A DNA stretch of 64,000 bases from Enemella evansiae (GCA_017255395.1 JAFKDC010000002.1:62001-126000); one strand, 5' to 3'. Positions 19,033 to 28,312 are shown, numbered from the stretch's first letter. Notes: generated by a model from the letters alone, not told the origin. A program made the numbers and translations.

Positions 19033-19332
19033 TCATGCGTTGGGCAGGTCGCGGTCCAGCGCCTCGAGCGCGCCCATCCGGGCCGAGCCGTCCGCCATGT
19101 CCGGCAGCTCGATCTCGGCGCAGGTGCCGGCCTCGACCAGCGTCCAGGCGTTGCCCTGGTAATCGACGGTCGAGGTGCCCGCGCAGGTGGTGCCGGGACC
19201 GGCGGCGCAGTCGTTTTCCCCGGCGAGGCTGACGCCGAAGCACTTCTCCTGTTCCATCGCCTGGGCGCCGGTGGCCGAGAGAGCGGCGGCGACAGCCCCG
19301 ACGAGGGCGGCGGTCTTGATCGTTGCGGACAT
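19033..19332 (-). CDS. bufA: Bufferin-type precursor peptide (DUF2282)
   Basis: 99 residues. A signal peptide covers about 1-25 ([20 protein letters not shown]). Four cysteines then appear in the DUF2282 pattern: C31 ([14 protein letters not shown]), C42, C50 (TTCAG) and C71 (EAGTCAEIE). In characterised bufferins the MNIO enzyme converts cysteines to thiooxazoles that bind copper. The tail after C71 is 28 residues ([19 protein letters not shown] and on), longer than I expect for the family. The bufB start is 126 bp downstream on the same strand. Confidence 0.88.
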   Translation of the reverse strand: MSATIKTAALVGAVAAALSATGAQAMEQEKCFGVSLAGENDCAAGPGTTCAGTSTVDYQGNAWTLVEAGTCAEIELPDMADGSARMGALEALDRDLPNA

Positions 19333-19389
19333 GGAATTTCCTTTCGGTTGAGCGGTTGGAACCTCTTGGCCCCAAGGCATCGCCCCGGG

Positions 19390-19422
19390 GATGACCCAAG
19401 GCTGCCCTGACGCCGGGTCATC
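19390..19422. promoter_or_regulatory. 8-bp inverted repeat upstream of bufA
   Basis: GATGACCC (19390-19397) and GGGTCATC (19415-19422) are perfect inverted arms with a 17-bp spacer, centred about 75 bp upstream of the bufA start. It could be an operator or an mRNA-leader hairpin. I could not match a known sigma or metal-regulator consensus. Confidence 0.45.
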
Positions 19423-19723
19423 AGCCATTCACGGCGCCGTGGATCACGTGGCTGTCAGGCCGCCGGTTCGTTCCGTGAGGCTTCGCAGGTGCAGAAAGCC
19501 AGCCTTTTCAAGGCGCAGCGGCGGGCCGGCGAAACATTCGCGGGCCTATGCCGACCTTCCCGCGCTGGAATGTTGCAGTCGCGGGGCCGGGCAAAGGGGG
19601 CAAGACAGGCCGCCTCACGCCCCGCGTCAGAAATGTTACGGGCGCCAAGGGGCGTGATCCGGGCAGGGGCGGGCCGGGACGCGGCCCCGGCCCTTGCCAG
19701 TCCCGGAGGCCCGGCAAAGCTGT

Positions 19724-19843
19724 CAGGGCAGCAGGGCAGCAGGGCAGCAGGGCAGCAGGGCAGCAGGGCAGCAGGGCAGCAGGGCAGCAGGGCAGCAGGG
19801 CAGCAGGGCAGCAGGGCAGCAGGGCAGCAGGGCAGCAGGGCAG
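19724..19843. repeat. Minisatellite, 15 x CAGGGCAG
   Basis: Fifteen perfect tandem copies of the 8-mer CAGGGCAG (120 bp), with a partial copy after them. It lies between bufA and thrS, immediately past the thrS terminator. Because the unit is 8 bp it shifts frame each copy, so any protein reading of it is artefactual. The remaining gene-free DNA around it (19423-19723) holds no feature I can support. Confidence 0.95.
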
Positions 19844-19865
19844 CAGGCTCCCCGGGGGCAGGGCA

Positions 19866-19901
19866 GGAAAAAGCCCGCCCCGCGGCGATGCGGGGCGGGC
19901 T
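19866..19901 (-). terminator. Intrinsic terminator of thrS
   Basis: A perfect 12-bp stem (AGCCCGCCCCGC / GCGGGGCGGGCT, 19872-19883 and 19890-19901) with a six-base loop. On the minus strand it is followed by TTTTTCCTGCCC. It lies 69 bp past the thrS stop and borders the minisatellite. Confidence 0.88.
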
Positions 19902-19969
19902 CTGTTCTGGCGGGCCTCGGTGTCCCGGGCATCCGGGCCCGATCCGGTTTCCCGGACCCAAGCCGCGTC

Positions 19970-21967
19970 TCAGTCCTTGCGCAGGTCCGGCGGCGTCGCC
20001 TCGACGGCCACCGCGCGCAGGAAGTCCTCTAGACCCTGCATGCTGGTCTGCTTCTCGCCCAGGCGGCGGACAGAGACGGTGCGCTCTTCGACCTCGCGGT
20101 GACCCACGGCGAGGATCACCGGCACCTTGCCCACCGAATGCTCGCGGACCTTGTAGTTGATTTTCTCGTTGCGGATGTCCAGTTCGGCCCGGACCCCGGC
20201 AGCCTGAAGGCTCTGCACGATCTCTTCGGCATAGCTGTCCGCTTCCGAGGTGATCGTCGCGACCACCACCTGACGCGGCGCCAGCCAGAACGGCAGTTTG
20301 CCCGCGTGTTCCTCGATCAGGATGCCGATGAAGCGCTCGAAGGAGCCCAGCGTCGCGCGGTGCAGCATGAAGGGCCGCGTTTTGTCGCCGTTGGGGGCGA
20401 TATAGGTGGCGCCCAGCCGCTCGGGCAGGTTCGGATCGACCTGGAAGGTGCCGCACTGCCAGACCCGGCCGATGGCATCGGTCAGGTAGAAGTCCAGCTT
20501 CGGCCCGTAGAAGGCACCGTCGCCCGGTTCCAGCGTGTAGGTGCGGCCCGTCTTGCGGATCGCCTCTTCCAGCGCGTTCTCGACGTAGTCCCAGGATTCC
20601 TCGGTGCCGACGCGCTTTTCAGGGCGCGTGGCGAACTTGATCTCGAAGGTCGGGAAGCCAAGCTCGCGGTAGATATCGGCGAGGAACTCGATGAACCGCG
20701 CGCATTCGTCCTCGATCTGCGCCTCGGTGCAGAAGATATGCGCATCGTCCTGCGTGAAGCCGCGCACCCGCATGATCCCGTGCAGCGCGCCCGACGGCTC
20801 GAACCGCGAACAGGACCCGAACTCGGCCAGCCGCAGCGGCAGGTCGCGGTAGGACTTCAGGCCCTGGTTGAAGACCTGAACGTGGCAGGGGCAGTTCATC
20901 GGCTTCAGCGCGTTGATGCGGGTCTGCGCCTTGTCCTTCACATCCGCGTCGTCGTTCTCGCCGTCGCGGGATTCATCCACCTCGACGAGGAACATGTGGT
21001 GCTGGTACTTGTCCCAGTGGCCCGAGGCCTCCCACAGCTTGCGGTCCACGACCTGAGGCGTGTTGATCTCGCGGTAGCCGCCGGCGCGCTGCTTGCGGCG
21101 CATGTAGTCCTGCAACTGCGTGTAGATCGTCCAGCCGTTGGGGTGCCAGAAGACCTGACCGGGCGCTTCTTCCTGCATGTGGAACAGGTCCATCTCGCGG
21201 CCCAGCTTGCGGTGGTCGCGTTTGGCGGCCTCTTCCAGCATGTTCAGGTGCTTGCGCAGGTCTTCCTTGTTCTTGAAGGCGACGCCGTAGATCCGCTGCA
21301 GCATCTGGCGCTTGCTGTCGCCGCGCCAGTAGGCGCCCGCGACCGACATCAGCTTGAAGGCATCGCCGGGCACCTGCCCGGTGTGCTGAAGGTGCGGACC
21401 CCGGCAGAGATCCTGCCAGTCGCCGTGCCAGTACATGCGCAGCGGCTCGTCGCCGGGGATGCTTTCGATCAGCTCGACCTTGTAGGGCTCGCCGCGCTCT
21501 TCGTAGTATTTCACCGCCACGTCACGTGCCCAGACCTCGGTCCGGACGGGGTCGCGCTTGTTGATGATCTCTTTCATCTTCTTTTCGATGGCGCCGAGAT
21601 CTTCGGGGGTGAAGGGCTCTGCCCGGTCGAAGTCGTAGTACCAGCCATGCTCGATGACGGGGCCGATGGTGACCTTCACGTCGGGCCAGATCTCCTGCAC
21701 GGCGCGCGCCATGATATGCGCGAGGTCGTGGCGGATCAGCTCCAGCGCCGCGCCGTCGTCGGCCAGCGTGTTGATCGCGATCGAGGCGTCGGCCTCCAGC
21801 GGCCATTGCAGGTCGAAATGCGCGCCGTCGACGGTGGCGGAGATCGCCTTCTTGCCGAGCGACTTGGAGATGCTCTCGGCGACCGCGGCGGGTGTGGTGC
21901 CCTTGTCGAAATCGCGCTTCGAGCCATCTGGGAATGTCAGTGAAATCTGGGGGGAAATCTGGGCCAT
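19970..21967 (-). CDS. thrS: Threonyl-tRNA synthetase
   Basis: 665 residues with the normal order: a TGS domain ([11 protein letters not shown]), an editing domain ([27 protein letters not shown]), the class II catalytic core (motif 2 [20 protein letters not shown], motif 3 [12 protein letters not shown]) and a C-terminal anticodon-binding domain ([12 protein letters not shown]). The zinc ligands sit in [11 protein letters not shown] and nearby histidines. The ATG at 21967 gives [15 protein letters not shown]; an upstream open frame lacks family support. A strong terminator follows. Confidence 0.97.
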   Translation of the reverse strand: MAQISPQISLTFPDGSKRDFDKGTTPAAVAESISKSLGKKAISATVDGAHFDLQWPLEADASIAINTLADDGAALELIRHDLAHIMARAVQEIWPDVKVTIGPVIEHGWYYDFDRAEPFTPEDLGAIEKKMKEIINKRDPVRTEVWARDVAVKYYEERGEPYKVELIESIPGDEPLRMYWHGDWQDLCRGPHLQHTGQVPGDAFKLMSVAGAYWRGDSKRQMLQRIYGVAFKNKEDLRKHLNMLEEAAKRDHRKLGREMDLFHMQEEAPGQVFWHPNGWTIYTQLQDYMRRKQRAGGYREINTPQVVDRKLWEASGHWDKYQHHMFLVEVDESRDGENDDADVKDKAQTRINALKPMNCPCHVQVFNQGLKSYRDLPLRLAEFGSCSRFEPSGALHGIMRVRGFTQDDAHIFCTEAQIEDECARFIEFLADIYRELGFPTFEIKFATRPEKRVGTEESWDYVENALEEAIRKTGRTYTLEPGDGAFYGPKLDFYLTDAIGRVWQCGTFQVDPNLPERLGATYIAPNGDKTRPFMLHRATLGSFERFIGILIEEHAGKLPFWLAPRQVVVATITSEADSYAEEIVQSLQAAGVRAELDIRNEKINYKVREHSVGKVPVILAVGHREVEERTVSVRRLGEKQTSMQGLEDFLRAVAVEATPPDLRKD

Positions 21968-22187
21968 CGGCCTCAACTCCTCGTCGGTTTGGCGCCCACG
22001 GAACGCCCGGTTGCGGGTTATTGTGTGTGGGCGCGTTTTGACCCCCGGGGGGCGGGCTGTCAACGGGGTAACGGCGGCTGGGGCGGCCATGGGCGCCGCC
22101 GGAAACTGATCCGCGCGTGTCCCGGGGCCGTATGACCCGGTGACGATGCAGCCCGGCCCGTCGCGGCCCAGCGAAGAAGAAAGACGC

Positions 22188-23435
22188 ATGACCGATACCG
22201 TCGACCTTTACGAAAACCTCACCGGCGCCGAAGAAGAGGTCCGCGCCGCCGAGGCCCGCAACGGGCTGCGCCACATGGCCGCGCTGTCGATGACGAAGAT
22301 CGCCGACGGGCTGATCGATCCCAAGCTGGTGCTGAGCTGGCTGGCGGGCTCGCTGGGCGTGCCGGCGGCGATCACCGGGCTTTTCGTGCCGATCCGCGAG
22401 GCGGGCGCGCTTCTGCCGCAGATCCTGATGGCGGGCCGGGTCGAGGCCATGGCGCACCGCAAATGGGCCTGGGTCGCGGGATCGCTGGGGCAGGGGGTGG
22501 CGGCGGCCTGCATCGCGCTGGCGGCGCTGCTGTTGCAGGGCTGGGCGGCGGGCACAGCCATCGCGGCGGCGCTGGCGCTGCTGGCGGTCAGCCGGGCGCT
22601 CTGTTCGGTCAGCTACAAGGACATCCTTGGCAAGACGGTCGAGAAACGGCGGCGCGGCGCGGTGACGGGGGTCGCGGGCTCGGCGGCCTCGCTGGCGGTG
22701 CTGGGCTTCGCGGCGCTGCTGATCTTCGGACCGGGGCAGAAAACCGCCCCGGTGGTGATCGCGGTGGCGCTGGCGGCGGGCCTGTGGCTGGCGGCGGCGG
22801 CGCTGTTTTCGACGCTGGAGGAAAGGGCCTCCGAAGCGGCGGGCGCGGGCAAGCCCTTCGACCTGACACCGCTGCGCGAGGACGCCCAGTTCCGGCGCTT
22901 CATCGCGGCGCGCGGGGCGCTGACGGTGACGGCGCTGGCGCCGCCCTATTTCGTGCTGCTTGGCGGCGGACAGGACGCGCTTCGGGGGCTGGGGGCGCTG
23001 CTGGTGGCCTCGGCGGCGGCCTCTTTCGTCAGTTCCTACCTCTGGGGGCGGCTGGCCGACCGCTCGTCGCGCTGGGTGCTGGCGCTGTCGGGCTTCGTGG
23101 CGGCGGGCTTCATGGCGCTGGCGGTGGGGCTGGACCTTGCCGGGCTGTCCGGCGGGCTCTGGGTCGTGCCCATGGTGCTGTTCGGCCTGATGGTGGCCTA
23201 TCACGGCGTGCGGCAGGGGCGGTCGACCTACCTTGTGGACATGGCGCCCGAGGACAGCCGCGCGTCCTACTCGGCGCTGGCCAACACGCTGATCGGCGTG
23301 CTGCTTTTGCTGGTGGGGCTTCTCGGGGGCGCCCTGGCGGCGCTGGGGCCGGTGGTGGCGCTGGCGGGCTTCGCAGCGCTGTCGGCGCTTGGGGGCGTGC
23401 TGGCGCTGGGGCTGGCGGAGGTGGAAGGGCGTTGA
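22188..23435 (+). CDS. MFS transporter
   Basis: 415 residues with about 12 hydrophobic helices and the inter-domain loop at about 215-245 ([20 protein letters not shown]). The cytoplasmic N-terminus ([19 protein letters not shown]) is longer than usual. The second half has [20 protein letters not shown], an MFS motif-A-like loop. Substrate is not readable. It is divergent from thrS and followed 86 bp later by the glycosylase gene. Confidence 0.85.
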   Translation: MTDTVDLYENLTGAEEEVRAAEARNGLRHMAALSMTKIADGLIDPKLVLSWLAGSLGVPAAITGLFVPIREAGALLPQILMAGRVEAMAHRKWAWVAGSLGQGVAAACIALAALLLQGWAAGTAIAAALALLAVSRALCSVSYKDILGKTVEKRRRGAVTGVAGSAASLAVLGFAALLIFGPGQKTAPVVIAVALAAGLWLAAAALFSTLEERASEAAGAGKPFDLTPLREDAQFRRFIAARGALTVTALAPPYFVLLGGGQDALRGLGALLVASAAASFVSSYLWGRLADRSSRWVLALSGFVAAGFMALAVGLDLAGLSGGLWVVPMVLFGLMVAYHGVRQGRSTYLVDMAPEDSRASYSALANTLIGVLLLLVGLLGGALAALGPVVALAGFAALSALGGVLALGLAEVEGR

Positions 23436-23521
23436 ACGCCCTTCCCGGCGCGCCACGGCTTGCGGCGCGTGCCTGTCCGGTGTTTCCTGCGCGCGAGGGT
23501 TCGGTCGGCGCGGGGGGCGAC

Positions 23522-24193
23522 ATGCGGAGATTTGCGGATATTCTGGAGATCGCGGCAGAGCGCAAGGGCGGGCGCGCAGCGGTGCTGGCGGATATGCCGG
23601 CGGTGCTGTCCGCCGATGCGCTGGCGGCGATCCCGGACGAGCGCTGGCTGGCGCAGATGGCGCGCGGCATCCTGCAGACCGGGATCAGCTGGACGGTGGT
23701 GGACCGCAAGTGGCCCGGCATCCTCGAAGCCTTCCATGGCTTCGACGTGGCCCGTGTTTCGATGATGTCGGACGACTGGTTCGATGCGCTGATCGCCGAC
23801 ACCCGGATCATCCGCTCGCCGCCGAAGGTGCGGGCGGTGCAGGAAAACGCGGTCTTCATCCGCGAGATCGCCGCGGCGCATGGCTCTTTCGGGCGCTGGG
23901 TCGGGGATTGGCCCGCAGAGGATTTCGCGGGTCTTCTGGCGCGGCTGAAGTCCGACGGGGCGCGGCTGGGCGGGACGACCGGCGCCTATACGCTGCGGGT
24001 CATGGGGAAGGAGGGCTATATCCTTTCGGCCTCGGTGGTGGCGCGGCTGGCGGAAGAAGGGGTCGTGGACAAGGCGCCGACCTCGCGAAAGGCCTGGGCG
24101 GCGGTTCAGGACGCCTTCAACCGGTGGCGGGCGGAGAGCGGGCAGAGCCTGACCGTGATCAGCCGGGTTCTGGCGCAAAGCATCGACGCCTGA
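23522..24193 (+). CDS. DNA-3-methyladenine glycosylase I-like protein (HhH-GPD superfamily)
   Basis: 223 residues from MRRFADILEIAAERKGGRAA. The Tag-like core is visible as DERWLAQMARGILQTGISW, VVDRKWPGILEAFHGFDVAR, DTRIIRSPPKVRAVQENAVF and SDGARLGGTTGAYTLRVMGK. Tag enzymes excise 3-methyladenine from alkylated DNA. The zinc-binding cysteine/histidine set of E. coli Tag is not evident, so it belongs to a divergent branch. A four-hairpin cluster follows the stop. Confidence 0.8.
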   Translation: MRRFADILEIAAERKGGRAAVLADMPAVLSADALAAIPDERWLAQMARGILQTGISWTVVDRKWPGILEAFHGFDVARVSMMSDDWFDALIADTRIIRSPPKVRAVQENAVFIREIAAAHGSFGRWVGDWPAEDFAGLLARLKSDGARLGGTTGAYTLRVMGKEGYILSASVVARLAEEGVVDKAPTSRKAWAAVQDAFNRWRAESGQSLTVISRVLAQSIDA

Positions 24194-24208
24194 CCTTCGG
24201 TCTGGGAG

Positions 24209-24320
24209 AAGCGCCGTCGACGGCGCTTTGAAGCCGCGTCGGCGCGGCTTCACAAGGCTGTTCGAACAGCCTTCCACGCGCCGGGATCACAGGCGCCCGG
24301 ACAGGCGCGCCGGGCGCCTG
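24209..24320. repeat. Cluster of four back-to-back hairpins
   Basis: Four perfect inverted repeats lie in 112 bp. AAGCGCCG-TCGA-CGGCGCTT is at 24209-24228 and GAAGCCGCG-TCGG-CGCGGCTTC at 24230-24251. AAGGCTGTTCGAACAGCCTT is at 24254-24273. The fourth pairs CAGGCGCCCGG (24290-24300) with CCGGGCGCCTG (24310-24320). The first three have TCGA/TTCGAA-like tips. None has a clear T-run, so a simple terminator does not explain the set. Confidence 0.8.
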
Positions 24321-24487
24321 CGGGCCAATACGCGAGGCGCGCGGTTTCCGCCGGTCGGAGCGGGCAGGGGGCCAACAGCCGGGCCGCGCGCAGGGCGGGG
24401 GGCGCCGGAGGCTGCGGCCCGGCGGACCGGCTTGGCAATCCGCGCCCGGTGGCTATGGTGGCGGCGTTCCGAAGAAGGAGGCCACCG

Positions 24488-25228
24488 ATGCCAGAACTCC
24501 GCCATGTCGACGGTCCACGCGGCGACCGGCTTGCCTGTGTGAAAACCGAGGGCCAGAGGCCCTGCGTGGTCTTCCTGTCCGGTTATCGCTCGGACATGGA
24601 GGGCACCAAGGCGGTCCATCTCGAGGGCTGGGCCCGGGCGCGCGGGCAGGCCTTCCTGAGGCTGGATTATGCCGGGCACGGCGCCTCGGGCGGTGTCTTC
24701 GAAGAGGGCTGTATCGGCGACTGGGCGGCGGATGCCGAAGCGGTGATCCGCGCCATGGCGCCGGGGCCGGTGGTGCTGGTCGGCTCTTCCATGGGCGGCT
24801 GGATCGGTTGCCTTCTGGCGCGGCGCCTGCCGGAGGTCGCGGGCTTCATCGGCATCGCCGCCGCGCCGGATTTCACCGAGGACGGCTTCTGGGCGGGCTT
24901 CTCCGAGGATGAGCGGCGGCAGGTCATGGAGACCGGGCAGCTGCTGATGCCCTCGGCCTATGAAGACCCCTACGTGGTGACGCGTCGCCTGATCGAGGAC
25001 GGCCGCGACAACCTTGTCCTGCGGGCGCCCCTGCCGATGCCATGGCCGGTCCGCCTGTTGCAGGGCACCTGCGACGAGGCGGTCAGCCGCGAGACCGCGC
25101 TGCGGCTTCTGGACCATGTCGACGGCCCGGATGTCCGCCTGACGCTGGTCAAACACGCCGACCACCGCTTTTCCACGCCCGAGACGCTTGCCCTGATCGA
25201 AGCCGCGCTGGAGGAGGTGCTGGCGTGA
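24488..25228 (+). CDS. Alpha/beta hydrolase (ABHD10-like esterase group)
   Basis: 246 residues with an intact triad: nucleophile S101 in VLVGSSMGGW, an Asp in LLQGTCDEAVSRE and a His in KHADHRFS. The oxyanion region is FLSGYRSDMEGTKA. The profile LDYAGHGASGG is typical of ABHD10/palmitoyl-thioesterase-like esterases. A strong Shine-Dalgarno (GAAGGAGG) precedes the ATG at 24488. The stop overlaps the next gene as GTGA, so the two hydrolases are coupled. Confidence 0.87.
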   Translation: MPELRHVDGPRGDRLACVKTEGQRPCVVFLSGYRSDMEGTKAVHLEGWARARGQAFLRLDYAGHGASGGVFEEGCIGDWAADAEAVIRAMAPGPVVLVGSSMGGWIGCLLARRLPEVAGFIGIAAAPDFTEDGFWAGFSEDERRQVMETGQLLMPSAYEDPYVVTRRLIEDGRDNLVLRAPLPMPWPVRLLQGTCDEAVSRETALRLLDHVDGPDVRLTLVKHADHRFSTPETLALIEAALEEVLA

Positions 25229-26163
25229 CCGCCACCGGGCGGGGCCTGTCCGATCGACCGGGGGGCGGCCCCGGCCCGGAAATCCCGGCGGGCGGCGTTT
25301 CGGACTGGCTGGCGGCGCGCGAGGCGGGGGTTGCGGACCTGCGCCCGGGGGCGGAAAAGCGCGTGCTCTGGGCCGGCACGCCGGAGGCGCGCACCGACTG
25401 GGCGGTGGTCTACGTGCATGGTTTCTCTGCCTCCGCCGGGGAACTGCGCCCGCTGCCGGACCGCGTGGCCGGGGGGCTGGGCGCGAACCTCTTCTTCACA
25501 CGGCTTGCCGGGCACGGGCGCGACGGCGCGGCCATGGCCGAGGCCTCGCTGGACGGCTGGATGCGCGACATGACAGAGGCGCTTGCGGTGGGGCGCCGGA
25601 TCGGGCGCCGGGTGCTGGTCATGGGCTGTTCCACCGGCGCGACGCTGATCGCGCTGGCGCTGGCGCGCGACAAGGTGCCGGGGGTGGCCGAATTAGCCGG
25701 GGCGCCGGAGGCGGCCGAGGTGGCCGGGGCCGTCCTGCTGTCGCCGAACTTCGGGCTGCGGGACCGGCGGTCGGCGATCCTGACATGGCCGGGCATGGGC
25801 CGGGTTCTGCCGCTGCTCCTTGGGCCGGAGCGGGGCTTTATGCCCCGCAACGCGGGACATGCGGCGGCATGGACCACGCGCTATCCGGTGGGGGCGCTGA
25901 TCCCGATGGCACGGGCGGTGCAGGCGTCGCGCCGGGTCCGGGGCCTGTCGGTTCCGGTGCTCACGGTCTTCGACCCCGGCGACACGGTGGTCGATCCCCG
26001 CATCAGCCGCGCCATGGCGTCGCGCTGGGGTGCCACGGTGCAGGAGGTCCGGGTGGGCGACGGGGACGATCCCGCCCGCCACATCATCGCGGGCGAGATC
26101 CTGTCCCCGGGCATGACCGCGCCGGTCGCGGCGCAGGTGCTGGACTGGGCGCGCGGCCTGTGA
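25225..26163 (+). CDS. Alpha/beta hydrolase
   Basis: 312 residues from a GTG overlapping the previous stop. The oxyanion motif is VYVHGFSASAGEL, the nucleophile elbow VMGCSTGATLIAL, and the probable Asp and His lie in VFDPGDTVVDPR and RHIIAGEIL. The first 50 residues are low-complexity Gly/Pro/Ala. Probably a carboxylesterase; the substrate is unknown. Confidence 0.85.
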   Translation: MTATGRGLSDRPGGGPGPEIPAGGVSDWLAAREAGVADLRPGAEKRVLWAGTPEARTDWAVVYVHGFSASAGELRPLPDRVAGGLGANLFFTRLAGHGRDGAAMAEASLDGWMRDMTEALAVGRRIGRRVLVMGCSTGATLIALALARDKVPGVAELAGAPEAAEVAGAVLLSPNFGLRDRRSAILTWPGMGRVLPLLLGPERGFMPRNAGHAAAWTTRYPVGALIPMARAVQASRRVRGLSVPVLTVFDPGDTVVDPRISRAMASRWGATVQEVRVGDGDDPARHIIAGEILSPGMTAPVAAQVLDWARGL

Positions 26164-26440
26164 TCCCCGCCGAGCCCCCGCGGATGGTGCGTTGACGGCC
26201 CCGCGACCGTGGCCAAGGGGGGCTGGTCCCCGCCCCTGCCCGGATCGCGGTATGGCGGGGGGGCTTTGATGCGCGGGGGGCGCCCCTGCGCCTTGCCCGC
26301 GCATCTGCATCGCGGCCCCCCCCGCGTCTTGCTGCCGCTTCCTGTCAGGAACCGGGTTCCGTGGCTGGCCGTGCGCGGGCATGATCATCGGGCGGGGCGG
26401 GCATCACGCAGACCCGCCAGCACGGCAAGGGAGACGCGAC

Positions 26441-26875
26441 ATGGAACAACGGATCAGCCTGATAACCCTTGGCTGCCGCGACATCGCGGCGGCCGCGGCC
26501 TTTTACGAGGCCATGGGCTGGCGCCGGGTCGAAACGCCGGACGGCATCGTCGTCTTCGACCTGATCGGGCAGGCCCTGGGCCTCTACCCGCTGGAGGATC
26601 TGGCCCGCGACATGGGCGTGGTGCCGGGCACGCTGGGGACCGGCGCCGCCACGCTGGCCTACAACGTCCGCGAAAAACCAGAGGTCACCGCGCTTCTGGC
26701 CCGCGCCGAAGCGGCGGGCGCGCAGATCCTGAAACCCGCGCATGACGTCTTCTGGGGTGGCCATATCGGCTATTTCTCGGATCCCGAGGGCCATGTCTGG
26801 GAGATCGCGCACAACCCCTTCTCGACCCTAGCCCCGGATGGCGCGTTCCGCTGGAACGGCTATGCCGAAGGCTGA
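26441..26875 (+). CDS. VOC (glyoxalase/bleomycin-resistance fold) family protein
   Basis: 144 residues: two beta-alpha-beta-beta-beta modules (ISLITLGCRDIAAAAAFYEAMG and VFWGGHIGYFSDPEGHVWEIAHNP). The SDPEGHVWEI segment is the usual C-terminal VOC signature. Catalytic role and substrate are unknown. The next gene starts 3 bp after the stop, so it is likely co-transcribed with the downstream genes. Confidence 0.88.
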   Translation: MEQRISLITLGCRDIAAAAAFYEAMGWRRVETPDGIVVFDLIGQALGLYPLEDLARDMGVVPGTLGTGAATLAYNVREKPEVTALLARAEAAGAQILKPAHDVFWGGHIGYFSDPEGHVWEIAHNPFSTLAPDGAFRWNGYAEG

Positions 26876-26878
26876 GCC

Positions 26879-27505
26879 ATGAGGCGCCCGCGCTCCATGT
26901 GGTCGCTGGAGACACTGGGCCGCGAGCGCCTGTCCCGGCACTTCTGGATGCGCGAGTTCCTCTATTCCGAGATCGGCAATATCCACGAGATCGCCAATAT
27001 CCCCGACGACCCGGACCGGGCGCTGGAGCGGGGCCGCGCCTTTGCCACGCAGCTTCTGGACCCGCTGGAGGAAACCTTCGGGCGGGTCTTCGTGCGGTCG
27101 GGCTACCGCTCTGCGCGGCTGAACGCCTTCGGCAATGCCAACCGCCTGAACTGCGCGCGCAACGATTACCCGCTGGAATGCCACATCTGGGACCTGCCCG
27201 ACCGCCCGGTCGCGGGCGCCTCTGTGGTGCTGCCCTGGTTCGCGGACCGCTATGCCCGGGGCCGCGACTGGCGAGATCTGGCGTGGTGGCTGCACGATCA
27301 CCTCGACTATTCCGAGATCTGGTTCTTCCCGAAGCTCTGCGCCTTCAACCTTGCCTGGCGGCCAGACCCGCTGCGGCGGATCGACAGCTACATCGCCCCC
27401 CGGGGTAGGCTGCTGCGGGCCGGGGCAGAGCCATCCGAGGACCGCGCGGCGCGGCAGGCGCGCTACGCGGATTTCCCGCCGTTCCGGGGCATCGCCCATC
27501 CATGA
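26879..27505 (+). CDS. Conserved hypothetical protein, possibly peptidase-M15-like fold
   Basis: 208 residues. The segment LSRHFWMREFLYSEIGNIHEIANIPDDP and then GRVFVRSGYRSARLNAFGNANRLNC recalls D-Ala-D-Ala carboxypeptidase/M15 proteins. However, the canonical SxxHxxGxAxD zinc motif is not present; RNDYPLECHIWDLP sits where it would be. I would treat it as a conserved protein of unknown function. It overlaps the next gene by ATGA. Confidence 0.7.
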   Translation: MRRPRSMWSLETLGRERLSRHFWMREFLYSEIGNIHEIANIPDDPDRALERGRAFATQLLDPLEETFGRVFVRSGYRSARLNAFGNANRLNCARNDYPLECHIWDLPDRPVAGASVVLPWFADRYARGRDWRDLAWWLHDHLDYSEIWFFPKLCAFNLAWRPDPLRRIDSYIAPRGRLLRAGAEPSEDRAARQARYADFPPFRGIAHP

Positions 27506-28116
27506 CGGCGCCCGGTGGGATGATCGACAACCGCGCCGTCTACGAGCGGCAGGCCCTGCGCTACGACCGCGAGCGGGGGCGGTCGCTGTTCGAGGCGCCG
27601 TGGTTGAGGGCCTGCGTCGCGGATGTGCCGCCCGGTGGCCGGGTGCTGGATCTCGGCTGCGGCGCGGGGGCGCCCATCGGTGCGTGGCTGGTGGCGCGGG
27701 GCTTTGCGGTGACCGGGGTGGATTTCTCTCCGGCGATGCTGCGGCTGTTCCGCGCCCGGCTGCCCGGCGCAGAGACGGTCGAGGCCGATATGGAGGTGCT
27801 GTCCCTTGCCACGCGTTTCGATGCGATCATCGGCTGGGGCAGTTTCTTCCACCTGTCCGAAGAGGCGCAGCGCCGTGCCCTGCCGCGCATCGCGGCCCAT
27901 CTGGCGCCGGGCGGGCGGCTCTTGCTGACGGTCGGCCCCGGCGCGGGCGAGGCGCTGGGCACGGTCGGCGGCGAAACGGTCTATCACGCCTCGCTGGACA
28001 TCGTGGAATACCGCGCGATCCTCGCCCGCTGCGGCGTGACGGTGGAGCGGTTCAGCCCCGAGGACAGGGAGACCGCCGGGCACTCGCTGCTGCTGGCCCG
28101 CCGAAGCGCCGCCTGA
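27502..28116 (+). CDS. Class I SAM-dependent methyltransferase
   Basis: 204 residues with motif I VLDLGCGAGAPIGAWL, motif II VTGVDFSPAML and motif III LAPGGRLLLTVGPG. It is translationally coupled to the gene before (ATGA). Target unknown. A twin-hairpin element lies downstream at 28268-28312. Confidence 0.87.
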   Translation: MTAPGGMIDNRAVYERQALRYDRERGRSLFEAPWLRACVADVPPGGRVLDLGCGAGAPIGAWLVARGFAVTGVDFSPAMLRLFRARLPGAETVEADMEVLSLATRFDAIIGWGSFFHLSEEAQRRALPRIAAHLAPGGRLLLTVGPGAGEALGTVGGETVYHASLDIVEYRAILARCGVTVERFSPEDRETAGHSLLLARRSAA

Positions 28117-28267
28117 GGGGGCGGGTGCAGAGGGTCGGCTTGGGGGGCGGACCCGTCCCGGCATCGGGCGCAGCATCTGCGAGGGTGCCTAAATGCGCGG
28201 CAAGGGGCCGTGCTTTCCGACGAAAGGCTGCGGCGGGTGGGGGAGCGGATCGTCGGGACCGGGCGGC

Positions 28268-28312
28268 CCGAAAATTCCAGATTTTCCGGGCCGGATTTCC
28301 TGCCGGAAATCC
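28268..28312. repeat. Twin hairpins in the 28117-28472 spacer
   Basis: CCCGAAAAT / ATTTTC(C)GGG (28268-28291, one bulged C) is followed at once by GGATTTCC-TGCC-GGAAATCC (28293-28312). The pair resembles the ones at 1605-1650 and 32335-32379. The rest of the 356-bp spacer holds no gene I can support. Confidence 0.65.

Noticed and set aside
19724-19843. CRISPR array
   Set aside because: Contiguous 8-bp units without spacers; no cas genes in the window.
19548-20102. Gly/Gln/Ser/Arg repeat protein encoded by the minisatellite
   Set aside because: The unit is 8 bp, so every frame gives the same cycling peptide; there is no start context, and the thrS terminator interrupts it.
20099-21943. 614-codon plus-strand open frame inside thrS
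   Set aside because: Antisense shadow of thrS; the minus strand encodes a complete threonyl-tRNA synthetase with all motifs, while this frame has no family similarity.
21522-23456. 644-codon minus-strand frame across MFS and thrS start
   Set aside because: Shadow; Arg/Gln-rich without motif, opposite a clear MFS protein.
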